NCBI GenBank assembly: GCA_017544125.1
Contig: JAFYET010000058.1
Location: 1-14,985 of the forward strand
Length of the DNA: 14,985 bases
Reading direction: 5' to 3'
From: Ruminococcus sp.
GTDB taxonomy: Bacteria; Bacillota; Clostridia; Oscillospirales; Ruminococcaceae
This document shows positions 1 to 7,445 of this stretch, one piece after another. Below the pieces are notes generated by a model, which was given only the letters and a program-made list of their open reading frames with translations, did not search any database and was not told the DNA's origin. A program made the translations under genes and the position numbers. How positions within the stretch are numbered: the first letter of the stretch is position 1; the number at the start of each line of letters is the position of its first letter.

Positions 1-209
1 ATGCCATACGAAACCGTGTTGGAAACACCAATTCTGATGTAACTGCTGTTTGTATAGTACAGCTTAACTCCGCCGTTGCCGTCTGACTCTTCCTTTTCAA
101 ATGTATGAACGTTTTTTAACAATGCTTTGACATCATCGACAAACTCCACCGTAGTTTCGTACTCCTCAACTCTTGCCTGATTAAATATCTCATTTTTTAC
201 CGTTGCCAT
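1..209 (-). CDS. Tail-tip/baseplate protein, N-terminal part only (unrecognised)
   Basis: Open frame from an ATG at 207-209 that continues past the window edge; 69 codons are visible. The protein begins MATVKNEIFNQARVEEYE and later reads KLYYTNSSYIRIGVSNTVSYG. I recognise no family. The start is supported by a GAGGGGTGA ribosome binding site and by the stop of the upstream gene, which overlaps it as TAATG (one shared base), so translation is probably coupled. Being downstream of the hub and repeat-protein genes suggests a tail-tip or host-interaction role. That is inference from gene order only. Confidence 0.7.
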   Translation of the reverse strand, partial: MATVKNEIFNQARVEEYETTVEFVDDVKALLKNVHTFEKEESDGNGGVKLYYTNSSYIRIGVSNTVSYG

Positions 210-736
210 TATGTCACCCCTCTATTCATTTCGCCTGCTATGATATCAACTATCACACCATTGATTGCGGGCATCATAACTCCCGCTATAATAACGCCGC
301 TTGCATCGCCGCCCGATATATCTACAGACACGCTCGAATATCCGTCAAAGCCGTCCGCCTGTGCTCTATAATTACCGTTGGCTGTTATCTTCTTTGTGCC
401 GAGATTGCCCGCTCCGGGAACATTGACCGTAACCGTGCTGAAACCATCGCAGCTGTCGTCTTTGGCGTTGTATGTGCCGTTAGCCTCTATCCTTTTTGAT
501 CTTGTTTTTGTGCGCACGTTGACCTTGACCTTGCTGTACCCTGCGCACTCATCATCGGCAGGGTTGTATTCGCCATTGGCGTTTATGGTCTTGTTTTTGA
601 GATTAGCGTACTCGCCCGCCTCATCTTGCGGAATCCACGTGCACGTGCCGCCGCCCTGAAGCTGTGTGCGTATCTTTTCAACGCCCGTCATTACCTTGCC
701 TTGTGTACCCTCGGCAATAACTATATTCTTAGGCAA
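209..736 (-). CDS. Tail-tip protein with three ~26-residue 'ANGxY' repeats
   Basis: 175 residues. The start codon is TTG (734-736), preceded by a strong GGAGGAGG about 9 bases upstream, inside the end of the hub gene (8-base overlap). No earlier or near ATG fits as well. Residues 49-74, 81-106 and 115-140 are imperfect copies of a unit of the form K-x-I-x-ANG-x-Y-(~8)-x-GYS-x-V-x-V-x-V, spaced 32-34 residues apart. This repeat type is frequent in tail-associated proteins of Firmicutes gut phages; I recall it from those proteins but cannot name a database family. The C-terminus (141-172) is hydrophobic and glycine-rich (SGVIIAGVMMPAINGVIVDI). A structural or surface-binding role at the tail tip is inferred from position. 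No enzymatic motif is visible. Confidence 0.8.
   Translation of the reverse strand: MPKNIVIAEGTQGKVMTGVEKIRTQLQGGGTCTWIPQDEAGEYANLKNKTINANGEYNPADDECAGYSKVKVNVRTKTRSKRIEANGTYNAKDDSCDGFSTVTVNVPGAGNLGTKKITANGNYRAQADGFDGYSSVSVDISGGDASGVIIAGVMMPAINGVIVDIIAGEMNRGVT
317..592 (-). repeat. Three coding repeats in the tail-tip protein
   Basis: The protein-level repeat units map to 515-592, 419-496 and 317-394. Each keeps an N-G-x-Y core followed by a G-(Y/F)-S-x-V-x-V-x-V beta-strand-like end. Similarity is clear in the protein and only moderate in the DNA, so the copies are old or have been under diversifying pressure. Confidence 0.75.
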
Positions 737-1997
737 TTCTAACGACCTCCTCCGATTGCGTTACGCTGTCAACGCTTAATATTGATAGTATGTTGTCTTG
801 ATATTCTAGGGCTATATCGCAGTTTACCCTTTTTACTGTATCACCGCCGCCCGTGTTTCCTTTGGTTTCCTTTTTCAGCGGCAGATACACACGCCGCTGC
901 CCTGCTGCCGTAACATCAACATAGCTGTTCTGCAGTGTGTAGTCTGTGTTTTTCGGGAACATAAACTCTTCCCTGTCAATCTCGATGCCGTCATATCGGT
1001 AAGACAATGTAACCTTTACAGCCTTTTCTGTTACTGTCTGCGTGAGCACGACCGCCGATTTCGATGTATTGCCAAAGGTAAAACTTGCCGATTTGACATA
1101 GCCCGATATGGTGTTTCCAACACCGTCGAAAACGCTTATCATATCCGCAGGTTGTACCTCGCCCTCGTTGAGAATTTCAGCCGAAAGCTGCTCACGGTTA
1201 AAGTATTCAGCCGCCAACCGTGACAGCACACCCGAAACATTATCCTCATTGACTATCGTTATGCCGCTTAAATCAACCACGTTGTCAGGCGCATCTAACG
1301 GCGCATCACTGTTATTCAGGCTTGCTTTCTGTGAGGTCTGAATATATGTCGTGTTACCCACCTTGACCCACTCATCAGTGTTGCCGGGCGTTCCTGCCGT
1401 GTAGCTGTAAGCCGTTGCTGTTACCGATGTCACATAGTCCTTGTATGACAGCTTAGGGCGGTAGAATGTCTTATTCGTAGGAATGTTTGTTGTCGTGGTG
1501 TCTATCTTCTTTATTGTGCATTTCATGTTAAAAAAAGATTGCACGTATGCGCCCATAACGATACACACCCACTGTAAACGCTGTCTTGCTGTCTGCTCGG
1601 GCAGATATCCGTTAAGGTTAACGTCCGACAAGTCGTCTGCTATATCGCAGGTCAGCCCAAATGCCGTGAAGCAGCCGTTTATTATGGTCTTTGCACTGGT
1701 GTTATTGCACATCATCGCAGGCAGGGCTTTTCGATCAAGAATAAGAATATCAGATTGCGCCTTTATTGTCACACTGTGCGGTGACAGCCTTTGTGCCTCT
1801 GTTATCCTGTAATACGCCCACACCCTGCCGCTGTTGCCGCAGAGCTTGGCGTATTTACCTATCGTAATATCATCGTCTGTGATTATCTCGGCTTTGAACT
1901 CGTTAACTACAAGCTCATTGCCGAGTATATCCACCTGCGGTGCAAAGGTCAAAGATTTAAGCTGCCGATACTGCTTGCCGTTATATAAGATATACAT
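729..1997 (-). CDS. Baseplate hub-like tail protein (short form)
   Basis: 422 residues, ATG start at 1995-1997 with AAGGAGG lying in the last codons of the preceding gene. It sits just after the tape-measure and distal-tail genes, where siphoviruses encode the hub (gp27/gp44-like, 'minor structural protein'). The N-terminal ~320 residues look hub-like: a beta-rich start (MYILYNGKQYRQLKSLTFAP), then a helical segment (residues ~100-150) and a domain-swap-like beta region ending near FTFGNTSKSAVVLTQTVTEKA. The last ~90 residues are a separate beta-rich stretch. Many Firmicutes phages fuse a peptidoglycan hydrolase or long endopeptidase tail here; no such domain is present. Assignment rests on gene order and overall character, as no single diagnostic motif is visible. 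Confidence 0.7.
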   Translation of the reverse strand: MYILYNGKQYRQLKSLTFAPQVDILGNELVVNEFKAEIITDDDITIGKYAKLCGNSGRVWAYYRITEAQRLSPHSVTIKAQSDILILDRKALPAMMCNNTSAKTIINGCFTAFGLTCDIADDLSDVNLNGYLPEQTARQRLQWVCIVMGAYVQSFFNMKCTIKKIDTTTTNIPTNKTFYRPKLSYKDYVTSVTATAYSYTAGTPGNTDEWVKVGNTTYIQTSQKASLNNSDAPLDAPDNVVDLSGITIVNEDNVSGVLSRLAAEYFNREQLSAEILNEGEVQPADMISVFDGVGNTISGYVKSASFTFGNTSKSAVVLTQTVTEKAVKVTLSYRYDGIEIDREEFMFPKNTDYTLQNSYVDVTAAGQRRVYLPLKKETKGNTGGGDTVKRVNCDIALEYQDNILSILSVDSVTQSEEVVRIA

Positions 1998-1998
1998 A

Positions 1999-2373
1999 TC
2001 ACGCCTCCTTTGATGGTTTTAGAGCGTGTATGTTGAGCTGTACGCTGCGCCATACTTGCACACCGTTTACCTCACGAAAATATCTGTCCGATATGCTTTC
2101 GACCTTAGCCACAATATCAATGTTACCCTGATTGTATGGGAAAGTGAATGTGTGCGAGGGAGCAGGGGCTGTAACCTGCTCAAAGAATGCTGCATAGATG
2201 TTCATATCCGTTATAGGAATGGCTATCTTTATTGTGTAGTCGTAATATGTAGCAAGCGCATCATTGTACTCTGTATTATCCATGAGCATACCGCTCACAT
2301 CGCTTGATACTATTCTCGCCTTGCGAGAGATGTCGCACGGGAAATTATATGTTGTACCATCTACTATAATCAT
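1999..2373 (-). CDS. Compact distal tail (Dit)-like protein
   Basis: 124 residues, ATG start at 2371-2373, ribosome binding site GGAGGGG just upstream. Predicted mostly beta. It has a run of alternating hydrophobic residues (YYDYTIKIAIPITDM), a central FFEQVTAPAPSHTFTFPYNQG segment, and a final strand-like RSVQLNIHAL. It lies between the tape measure and hub genes, the usual place of Dit, which caps the tail tube and anchors the baseplate. Classical Dit proteins are about 200-250 residues; this is about half that, so it would be only the N-terminal tube-attaching domain. It could instead be another small tail-tip connector. No sequence motif proves it. Confidence 0.55.
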   Translation of the reverse strand: MIIVDGTTYNFPCDISRKARIVSSDVSGMLMDNTEYNDALATYYDYTIKIAIPITDMNIYAAFFEQVTAPAPSHTFTFPYNQGNIDIVAKVESISDRYFREVNGVQVWRSVQLNIHALKPSKEA

Positions 2374-2377
2374 ACGC

Positions 2378-4681
2378 TCACCCCTCCGTTAACTTAGCAC
2401 CGACACGCACACTTTCCGCTTGCCCGTATTTATACACGAACTTGCCGAAAGTCTCGCCGTCTATCTGTATTACTATTGTCTGTCCGCTCTGTGCATTCTG
2501 ATTAAGGCTGCCTGTTCCTATCGGCACGCCGTTTATGCCTGTCATACCTATCGGCTCACTCATCGCCGTGTCAACTGTACCCATAAGGTTTGACATCTCG
2601 TCTTCAAGCAGATGCTCGTTTGACTTCACGCCCTCAACAAAGGTTTTAACAAGGTCAGGTCCGAACGATTTGAAGCCATTAGGACCTGAAAGAGGTCCTT
2701 TGTCAGGCTGTGAGAAGTGTAGATAGTCGTAGATATCACCGCCGACTTCTTCCCAGAAATCGACCCAATCAGAACCCATAACCGACCTAACGCCATCTTC
2801 AAAGGTTTCAAGCAGGTCAACGCCCCAATCGAAAACTTTAGCAAGCGTTTCTTCCCACCAAGCGGAAAGCTCCTCCCACCATTCCTCAAAGCTATTGAGT
2901 ATGGGGTTATCGGTGAATGCACTTAAGAGGTTATCTATAAGCTCCTGTCCGCTCTCAACCATAGCAACTGCCCCGTCCTTGAGGGCGAGAACAATAGCGG
3001 CTATAAGCTGCGGTATCATTTTCACCAAATCAGGAATGGCAGCTATCAAGCCCATGCTAAGCTGCACCATTAACTCTATTCCCATATTAAACAGCTGCGG
3101 AAGTGCTTCGAGAATAGCCGTAAGCAATGCCTGAATTATCTCAGGAAGTGCATCGATCAATAGTGGTACTGCTGCTATTATCCCGTCTGCCAAACCCTTT
3201 ACAAGAGATATTGCAGCGTTAACGAGCATTGATATATTGGCAGGGTCAAGCAGTGTCTGAACAATTGTGATTACCGCCTGTACAATGGCAGGTATCAATG
3301 TAGGCAATGCCTGTGTGAGTGCTTCAGCGAATGCTAAAACCACCCTGACCGCCAAGTCTAAAATCATCGGCAGGTTCTCGATCACGCCCTCGACCAACAT
3401 ATTTATCAACTCAACAGCCCGCTGTATTATAGCATCGGCGTTGGATATAAGCCCCTCACCGAGCTGCTTGACTATCTGTATCGCAGCCTGTCCGAGCTTT
3501 TTCAGCAGCTTCGGGTCGGTGATAGCTGAGTAATATTTTGCTATCAGCGTTATGGCTGCCTGCGTGAGCATTTCAAGCGTTGCCGGGTCGGTAAACGCAT
3601 CAACAAGCATATTTACAACTACGATCGCTGTATCAATGAGTTGCGGGGCTTGTTCGATGATTACCATGCCAAGCTGCGTTATCAGCGTACCGACAATTTC
3701 AGGCAGAGCGTTGGCAAGGGTTTCCACCAAGGAAACAGCTGTATTCAGCAATTCGGGTAAAAGCTGCTCGACCAATTCAGGCAAACGCTCAACAATCACA
3801 GGTGCTATGCGTGAGATCAAGTCACCGATACCGAGCAAAGCTTTTTCAAATGTCGGCAGAATGTTTGAAAACGCCACTTCCGCCGATGATACGACCTCAT
3901 CTATAAGTTCATCCAAGTCTGCATCAGGATTTGCAAGCCCTGCTATGAGGTTATCAAATGCCGCCTTTAGGCTGCCTACACTACCCGATATTGTATCAGC
4001 CGCTTCCTTTGCTGTCGTGCCTGTGATGCCCAGTTCCGTTTGAACAACGTGTATAGCCTCATACACGTCACTAAGGTTCGACAAATCATACTTTATGCCC
4101 GATATTGCACTTGCATCGTCAAGAAGTCGTTGCATTTCTTCTTTAGTGCCGCCGTAGCCAAGTTTCAAGTTATCAAGCATGGTGTAGTTCTGCTTTGCAA
4201 AGCCCTGATAAGCGTTTTGTATGCTCTCCATAGCAGTGCCCATCTTGTTGGCATTATCTGACATATCACGGATAGCCATGTCTGCCGTATCAGCAGCCTT
4301 TTTGGTGTCACCGCCCAGCGATTGCAGGAGAGATGCCGAGAAACTTGTCACAGTTTCCATATATTCGTTAGCACTTATGCCAGCCGTTTTATATGCTTCT
4401 TTGGCGTACTTCTGTACACGGTCAGAGCTTTCCTTGAAGAGCGTGTCAACACCGCCGACAAGCTGTTCATATTCTGCATAACTGTCCGTTGCCATTTTTG
4501 CAAGAGCTGTCATAGCTCCCGATGCCGCTGTTATAGCTGCACCTGTTATCTTTGCGGTCGTTGTGCCTATTTTCGCCATTGATGAGCCGAAACTTGCTAT
4601 TTTGTCGCCCGCACTCTTAAGCCCTTTAACATACTCGCTATCATCAAGCCCGATTTTCGCCATTAACTCAAAAACGTTCAC
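2378..4681 (-). CDS. Tail tape measure protein
   Basis: 767 residues, the longest gene in the window. The start is GTG at 4679-4681, directly after the stop of the chaperone fusion, with AGGAAAGGGGG upstream. Residues 1-70 are a small tail-tube-entry-like segment with an Ala/Gly-rich helix (AAITAASGAMTALAKMA). Residues 70-250 match the usual conserved N-terminal tape-measure region (YEQLVGGVDTLFKESSDRVQ, SFSASLLQSLGG, AYQGFAKQNYTMLDNLKLGYGGT). Residues ~290-570 are a long run of hydrophobic helical repeats punctuated by Pro (LPELV, LPEIV, APQLI, LPMIL, LPTLI, LPEII, LPQLF). A tryptophan cluster (598-642) and a Gly/Pro-rich C-terminus follow. At about 0.15 nm per residue this predicts a tail near 115 nm (inference from the known length relation). 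Confidence 0.95.
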   Translation of the reverse strand: MNVFELMAKIGLDDSEYVKGLKSAGDKIASFGSSMAKIGTTTAKITGAAITAASGAMTALAKMATDSYAEYEQLVGGVDTLFKESSDRVQKYAKEAYKTAGISANEYMETVTSFSASLLQSLGGDTKKAADTADMAIRDMSDNANKMGTAMESIQNAYQGFAKQNYTMLDNLKLGYGGTKEEMQRLLDDASAISGIKYDLSNLSDVYEAIHVVQTELGITGTTAKEAADTISGSVGSLKAAFDNLIAGLANPDADLDELIDEVVSSAEVAFSNILPTFEKALLGIGDLISRIAPVIVERLPELVEQLLPELLNTAVSLVETLANALPEIVGTLITQLGMVIIEQAPQLIDTAIVVVNMLVDAFTDPATLEMLTQAAITLIAKYYSAITDPKLLKKLGQAAIQIVKQLGEGLISNADAIIQRAVELINMLVEGVIENLPMILDLAVRVVLAFAEALTQALPTLIPAIVQAVITIVQTLLDPANISMLVNAAISLVKGLADGIIAAVPLLIDALPEIIQALLTAILEALPQLFNMGIELMVQLSMGLIAAIPDLVKMIPQLIAAIVLALKDGAVAMVESGQELIDNLLSAFTDNPILNSFEEWWEELSAWWEETLAKVFDWGVDLLETFEDGVRSVMGSDWVDFWEEVGGDIYDYLHFSQPDKGPLSGPNGFKSFGPDLVKTFVEGVKSNEHLLEDEMSNLMGTVDTAMSEPIGMTGINGVPIGTGSLNQNAQSGQTIVIQIDGETFGKFVYKYGQAESVRVGAKLTEG

Positions 4682-5364
4682 TTATTTGCCCCCTTTCCTC
4701 GATAGATTTCTTATCTTTCCTTTCATTCTGCTGATTATCTGCTCTGATGTTTCCTCCGGCTCTGTCCTCGGTGATATAAGGTCAGAATACTTCGCCGTGA
4801 GGTAATGTCCGCCATTCTTTGCACTGTTTTCGGTCAGGATCCTTACGCCTTCGGCAACGTAGTTTGTAAATACCCGACGCTGCGCATCACGCTTAATGTA
4901 GCTTAAAACGTGCTGCGATATGTATTCATCACCGAATATATCTAATCTTCCTGGGTCGATGGATATAAGAGCTTCACCGTATCTGTCAGCACCGGCTTCA
5001 CCCACTTCGTAAAAAAATCAGCGCAGCGCTTCGAGCTGAGTATATCATACACGGCATCAAACAGCTCCTCCACTTCCATCTGAGCTGCTTCCTCTTTTGT
5101 CTTAAAGCACATAAGCCCTATCACTTCAACAGTAAGCTCAAGGTTCTCATCAAGGCATTTGTCGAGTATGATTGAAAGATTATCCATACCCCTGTGCTGA
5201 CGCATCTTCTCCTTTTCCTCTGGTGTTTCGTCGCCCTTGAACTCGGGCATCAGCTTTCTGATACCTGCCACATCTATCACTTTGTAGAGCTCTGACACCT
5301 TATGCCTGATAAGGTTTATCTGCCTTAAGAATTCCATTGTTGTGCAGTTTGAAAGATTTTTCAT
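4682..5364 (-). CDS. Tail assembly chaperone gpGT-type fusion made by -1 frameshift
   Basis: Predicted 227-residue product: residues 1-118 come from the upstream chaperone frame, then 109 residues from the -1 frame, ending at the TAA at 4682-4684. The shift occurs on the slippery run T-TTT-TTT (5011-5017). The downstream frame has a TGA immediately before the run, so it opens exactly at the slip and has no ATG. The only near-start is a GTG at 5003-5005 without a ribosome binding site. The fused part reads YEVGEAGADRYGEALI and ends in a basic tail (SRMKGKIRNLSRKGGK). In lambda and many siphoviruses gpG and gpGT coat the tape measure before tube polymerisation; the position just before the tape measure gene fits this. 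Fusion is inferred; expression as a separate protein from the GTG is less likely. Confidence 0.85.
4942..5364 (-). CDS. Tail assembly chaperone, short form (gpG-like)
   Basis: 140 residues, ATG start at 5362-5364, AGGAGG about 8 bases upstream. Helical, acidic, with no membrane or enzymatic motif: MKNLSNCTTMEFLRQINLIRHKV, then a charged middle (ETPEEKEKMRQHRG) and a helix-rich C-terminal half (LELTVEVIGLMCFKTKEEAAQM). It is the usual product when ribosomes do not shift. It lies between the major tail protein and the tape measure gene, the standard place for tail chaperones, and carries the slippery run at codons 116-118. It is predicted to keep the tape measure soluble and recruit tail tube subunits. 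Confidence 0.85.
   Translation of the reverse strand: MKNLSNCTTMEFLRQINLIRHKVSELYKVIDVAGIRKLMPEFKGDETPEEKEKMRQHRGMDNLSIILDKCLDENLELTVEVIGLMCFKTKEEAAQMEVEELFDAVYDILSSKRCADFFTKWVKPVLTDTVKLLYPSTQED
5011..5017 (-). promoter_or_regulatory. Programmed -1 frameshift slippery site (T TTT TTT)
   Basis: Seven consecutive T on the coding strand in the context GA-TTTTTTT-ACG, in phase as T-TTT-TTT in the chaperone frame, so both the P-site and A-site tRNAs can re-pair after slipping back one base. Reading then continues as TAC GAA GTG. No clear simple stem-loop follows; a pseudoknot or slippage without a stimulator is possible. An 8-base direct repeat, GGTGAAGC, occurs twice just downstream. Confidence 0.85.
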
Positions 5365-5384
5365 GCGTGTTCCTCCTAAAAATT

Positions 5385-5410
5385 TAAAGCCCTCAAAGCT
5401 GAGGGCTTTA
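5385..5410 (-). terminator. Intrinsic terminator/attenuator after major tail protein
   Basis: A perfect 10-bp stem, TAAAGCCCTC with GAGGGCTTTA, around a 6-base loop. It is followed on the minus strand by AATTTTTAGG. It lies 3 bases past the major tail protein stop and about 20 bases before the chaperone start; the chaperone ribosome binding site follows directly. With only five T after the stem it is probably partial, reducing transcription of downstream tail genes relative to the abundant major tail protein. Confidence 0.75.
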
Positions 5411-5413
5411 TTA

Positions 5414-6232
5414 TCAGTTGTTTGCAGTTGCGGTCGCCGTTATCACGATAGCGCCTGTTACGCTTGCAATTGTCACTTTGTGGGTGGAAGAGTTGTAAGC
5501 TGTGCTTGTGATATCTGTGCCGCCCATAGTTACCGTTACGGTGCCGAGTGTATAGCCTGATGCTGCTGAGAGCGTTGTTGTGTAGCTCTCGCCCTCTGTA
5601 GCTGATGCCTCGGTGTTCGATGATGTAACGTTTGTAAGGTTCTTGGTCACTGTGTAGACCTCTGCCTCGCCTTCGTAAGAGTAGAACTCAACAGGCATTG
5701 TGTCCTGATCATTCAGAGAAACGTGACCTGTTATCTCGTAGGTGAACTGACCCTTGCCATTCTTGGTAGTCTTAAGGGCGAAGCCGCCTGTAGAAAGGGC
5801 ATTAAGTATGCACGCAGCCACAAAGCCGCCGTCCTTCCTGTCACCTACCCACCACAGCTTGTCGGTGAAGTCGGCAAGGTCAAGATCTCTTCTCGGAACG
5901 ATCTTGCTTGTATTTGTGCCGTCGATATCCGCAGCACCCAGAGCGAGCTTTACGCTTGCCGGGCTTGAGCCAAGACCGGTGAATGTCATCTTCACGTCCC
6001 AACCGTCAAGATGCTTAAGCTCCATAGTATTGGGGGGAACATTGTCGATATCCTCGCCCCAGTCTGAGTATGTAGGCTTACAGGTAATGTTTACACCGCC
6101 TGTAGTCGCTGTGACGATGTCCTCGTCCTCAGGCTCCGTAGGGTTGGTAGGGTCAAATGTCGTAAGGACCATACCCGCATCAGACTGCACCTCGGAAAAA
6201 GCCTCGCTTGAAACTCGTGTGAATCTTCCCAT
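5414..6232 (-). CDS. Major tail protein with C-terminal Ig-like domain
   Basis: 272 residues, ATG start at 6230-6232, AAGGAGTG upstream. The body (1-190) is beta-rich and fits a tail tube subunit (DGWDVKMTFTGLGSS, FTDKLWWVGDRKDGGFVAACIL, FTYEITGHVSLNDQDTMPVEFYSYEGEAEVY). Residues ~193-270 form an extra Thr/Ser-rich beta domain (VTKNLTNVTSSN..., SGYTLGTVTVTMGGTDITSTAY, VTIASVTGAIVITATA). This resembles the Ig-like domains often appended to phage tail tube or capsid proteins, displayed outside the tube and thought to bind carbohydrate or host surfaces. The gene lies between the tail-completion and chaperone genes, as expected, and is followed by a hairpin. The tube role is well supported by context; the function of the extra domain is inferred. 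Confidence 0.88.
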   Translation of the reverse strand: MGRFTRVSSEAFSEVQSDAGMVLTTFDPTNPTEPEDEDIVTATTGGVNITCKPTYSDWGEDIDNVPPNTMELKHLDGWDVKMTFTGLGSSPASVKLALGAADIDGTNTSKIVPRRDLDLADFTDKLWWVGDRKDGGFVAACILNALSTGGFALKTTKNGKGQFTYEITGHVSLNDQDTMPVEFYSYEGEAEVYTVTKNLTNVTSSNTEASATEGESYTTTLSAASGYTLGTVTVTMGGTDITSTAYNSSTHKVTIASVTGAIVITATATANN

Positions 6233-6250
6233 TTATATCACTCCTTTTTG

Positions 6251-6619
6251 TTATTTATCTATAAACTCTATGAACACATTAAGCAGGAGGCAGCGTGTAT
6301 CTCTGCCGCCTCCGCCGTCTGTATCTCTTGCAAATTCTTGCTGGCGCTTTACCCACATATAGCCTGTGTCGGTCTTTATTGACATACCGCCAAAGCCTAT
6401 CATATCTGATATTTCCTGCGCCTTGCGATGAATAGCCGCAAGCGACTTTGAATTGTACCAGATACTTGCCGATACCGGGATATCCCCGTCATCAAAGCTG
6501 CTTAGTACCGCCTCGTAGGTGATATAGGGCTCTTTTGCGTTGGTGGGCACGGCGCTGTCGCTGTAAGCTGTCAGCCCGAAGCTGCTCCAGAAGAGCTGCT
6601 GCGCTTGTGTCTTGGTCAT
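6251..6619 (-). CDS. Tail terminator / tail completion-like protein
   Basis: 122 residues. The ATG at 6617-6619 overlaps the stop of the previous gene as ATGA, indicating coupled translation. It has the pattern of small tail-terminator proteins: an N-terminal helix (KTQAQQLFWSSFGL), then PYITYEAV, a central SIWYNSKSLAAIHRKAQEISDMIG helix, and a final strand (LLLNVFIEFIDK). Position directly upstream of the major tail protein is the normal place of the protein that caps the tail tube and joins it to the neck. The family is judged from order and secondary-structure pattern only. Confidence 0.7.
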   Translation of the reverse strand: MTKTQAQQLFWSSFGLTAYSDSAVPTNAKEPYITYEAVLSSFDDGDIPVSASIWYNSKSLAAIHRKAQEISDMIGFGGMSIKTDTGYMWVKRQQEFARDTDGGGGRDTRCLLLNVFIEFIDK

Positions 6620-6987
6620 GAGCTCGCCCCCTCGGGTATCTCATATTCTTCGGCAGTGCACCACCTTATGCGTATAGTCGCAATATCAGGCAGCTTGTGT
6701 TCCATATTTCCGGAGGTGAGGTAAAAGCATTTGCCGTCTCTCAGGCGTTTGAGGACCTGTCCGTAGTCGAGATACACGCCATCGGGTGTGATGATAGTGT
6801 ATTTCGCAAGTTCTTTATCCCGCCGAGCTGTAGTCTGCTCAGGTGCGCTGTCGAGTCTTGCGAAAGCATCTATCCTCTCTCCTTCGGTGTAGACGACATT
6901 CTCGCCGCCTTCATCATCGGGCTGTCTGTAGGAGGCTTCCATGATGATAAAATCCTCAAACATTGATGTGAGTGCGTTATCGTTCAT
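6616..6987 (-). CDS. Head-tail connector / head-closure-like protein
   Basis: 123 residues. The chosen start is the ATG at 6985-6987, with a strong GGAGGAGG and an ATGA overlap with the upstream gene. A longer frame opens upstream to 7149, but its extra 54 residues are Arg/Cys-rich and overlap the adaptor gene in another frame, so they are not credible. The protein begins MNDNALTSMFEDFIIMEASY, has a beta-rich centre (KYTIITPDGVYLDYGQVLKRL) and ends with an acidic tail. Size and place between adaptor and tail terminator fit a stopper or head-closure protein. No firm motif is seen. Confidence 0.7.
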   Translation of the reverse strand: MNDNALTSMFEDFIIMEASYRQPDDEGGENVVYTEGERIDAFARLDSAPEQTTARRDKELAKYTIITPDGVYLDYGQVLKRLRDGKCFYLTSGNMEHKLPDIATIRIRWCTAEEYEIPEGASS

Positions 6988-7430
6988 ACTATCCTCCTCC
7001 ATATCCTCAGTCTGTCTGCAAACGCATCTTTCCAGGTGACTCCTCCGCCGGAACTGCCGCTTGATGCGCTCTTTGTGTAAGAATAAACGCCTGCAACTGT
7101 TTCGCTCGAAAACGGGCTTTGAACGGCGCTGCCATACTTCCCCTGCCACACCTTGATATCATCGACAAGCTTTAAGAACTCATCGGGAATGGCAAGCAGC
7201 CACACAGCACCCTCAAAAGTCTCGTCCTTAAGCAGCCCCGTTGTGGGGTACATATAGACGCCGTCATTGAACACGCTGCCGGCTATGCGGAAGAAGCGCC
7301 CGTCCACGAGCTTCTGACTAAGGTCAGATGATGCCCCGCTTATGCCGCCTGAGCTTATGGTAAAGGTGTCAAAGACCCTTTCTGTCTCAAAGTAGTTGTT
7401 CAGATATCTGCATATCGTTTCGAGCATCAT
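6984..7430 (-). CDS. Head-tail adaptor-like protein
   Basis: 148 residues starting at tandem ATGs; GGAGGG is upstream and favours either of the first two codons. N-terminus MMLETICRYLNNYFETERVFDTFTISSGGI; middle FRIAGSVFNDGVYMYPTTGLLKDETFEGAVWLLAIPDEFLKLVDDIKVWQGKYG; Ser/Gly linker; C-terminal WKDAFADRLRIWRRIV. This arrangement recurs in Firmicutes gut phages directly after the major capsid gene, and I recall it as a conserved but poorly named protein. From position it should join the portal ring to the neck. It begins only 15 bases after the capsid gene ends. Confidence 0.7.
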   Translation of the reverse strand: MMLETICRYLNNYFETERVFDTFTISSGGISGASSDLSQKLVDGRFFRIAGSVFNDGVYMYPTTGLLKDETFEGAVWLLAIPDEFLKLVDDIKVWQGKYGSAVQSPFSSETVAGVYSYTKSASSGSSGGGVTWKDAFADRLRIWRRIV

Positions 7431-7445
7431 CTATCCCTCCAGTCA

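Noticed and set aside
14..1126. Near-identical inverted copies of GGTGTT-TCC-AACACC at about 14-30 and 1110-1126
   Set aside because: Each copy is itself almost palindromic and lies within good coding sequence, so two such short matches are probably chance.
4682..5005. Second chaperone as an independent gene from a GTG at 5005
   Set aside because: No ribosome binding site precedes the GTG, and the frame opens exactly at a slippery heptamer, so a frameshift fusion is the better explanation.
5754..6362. 202-codon open frame on the plus strand across the major tail and tail terminator genes
   Set aside because: It is antisense to two well-supported genes, has no ribosome binding site worth noting, and its protein is low-complexity Ser/Pro-rich, as expected of a reverse-frame shadow.
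6988..7149. Upstream extension of the head-closure-like gene
   Set aside because: The extra residues are Arg/Cys-rich, overlap the adaptor gene in another frame, and a strong ribosome binding site marks the ATG at 6987.
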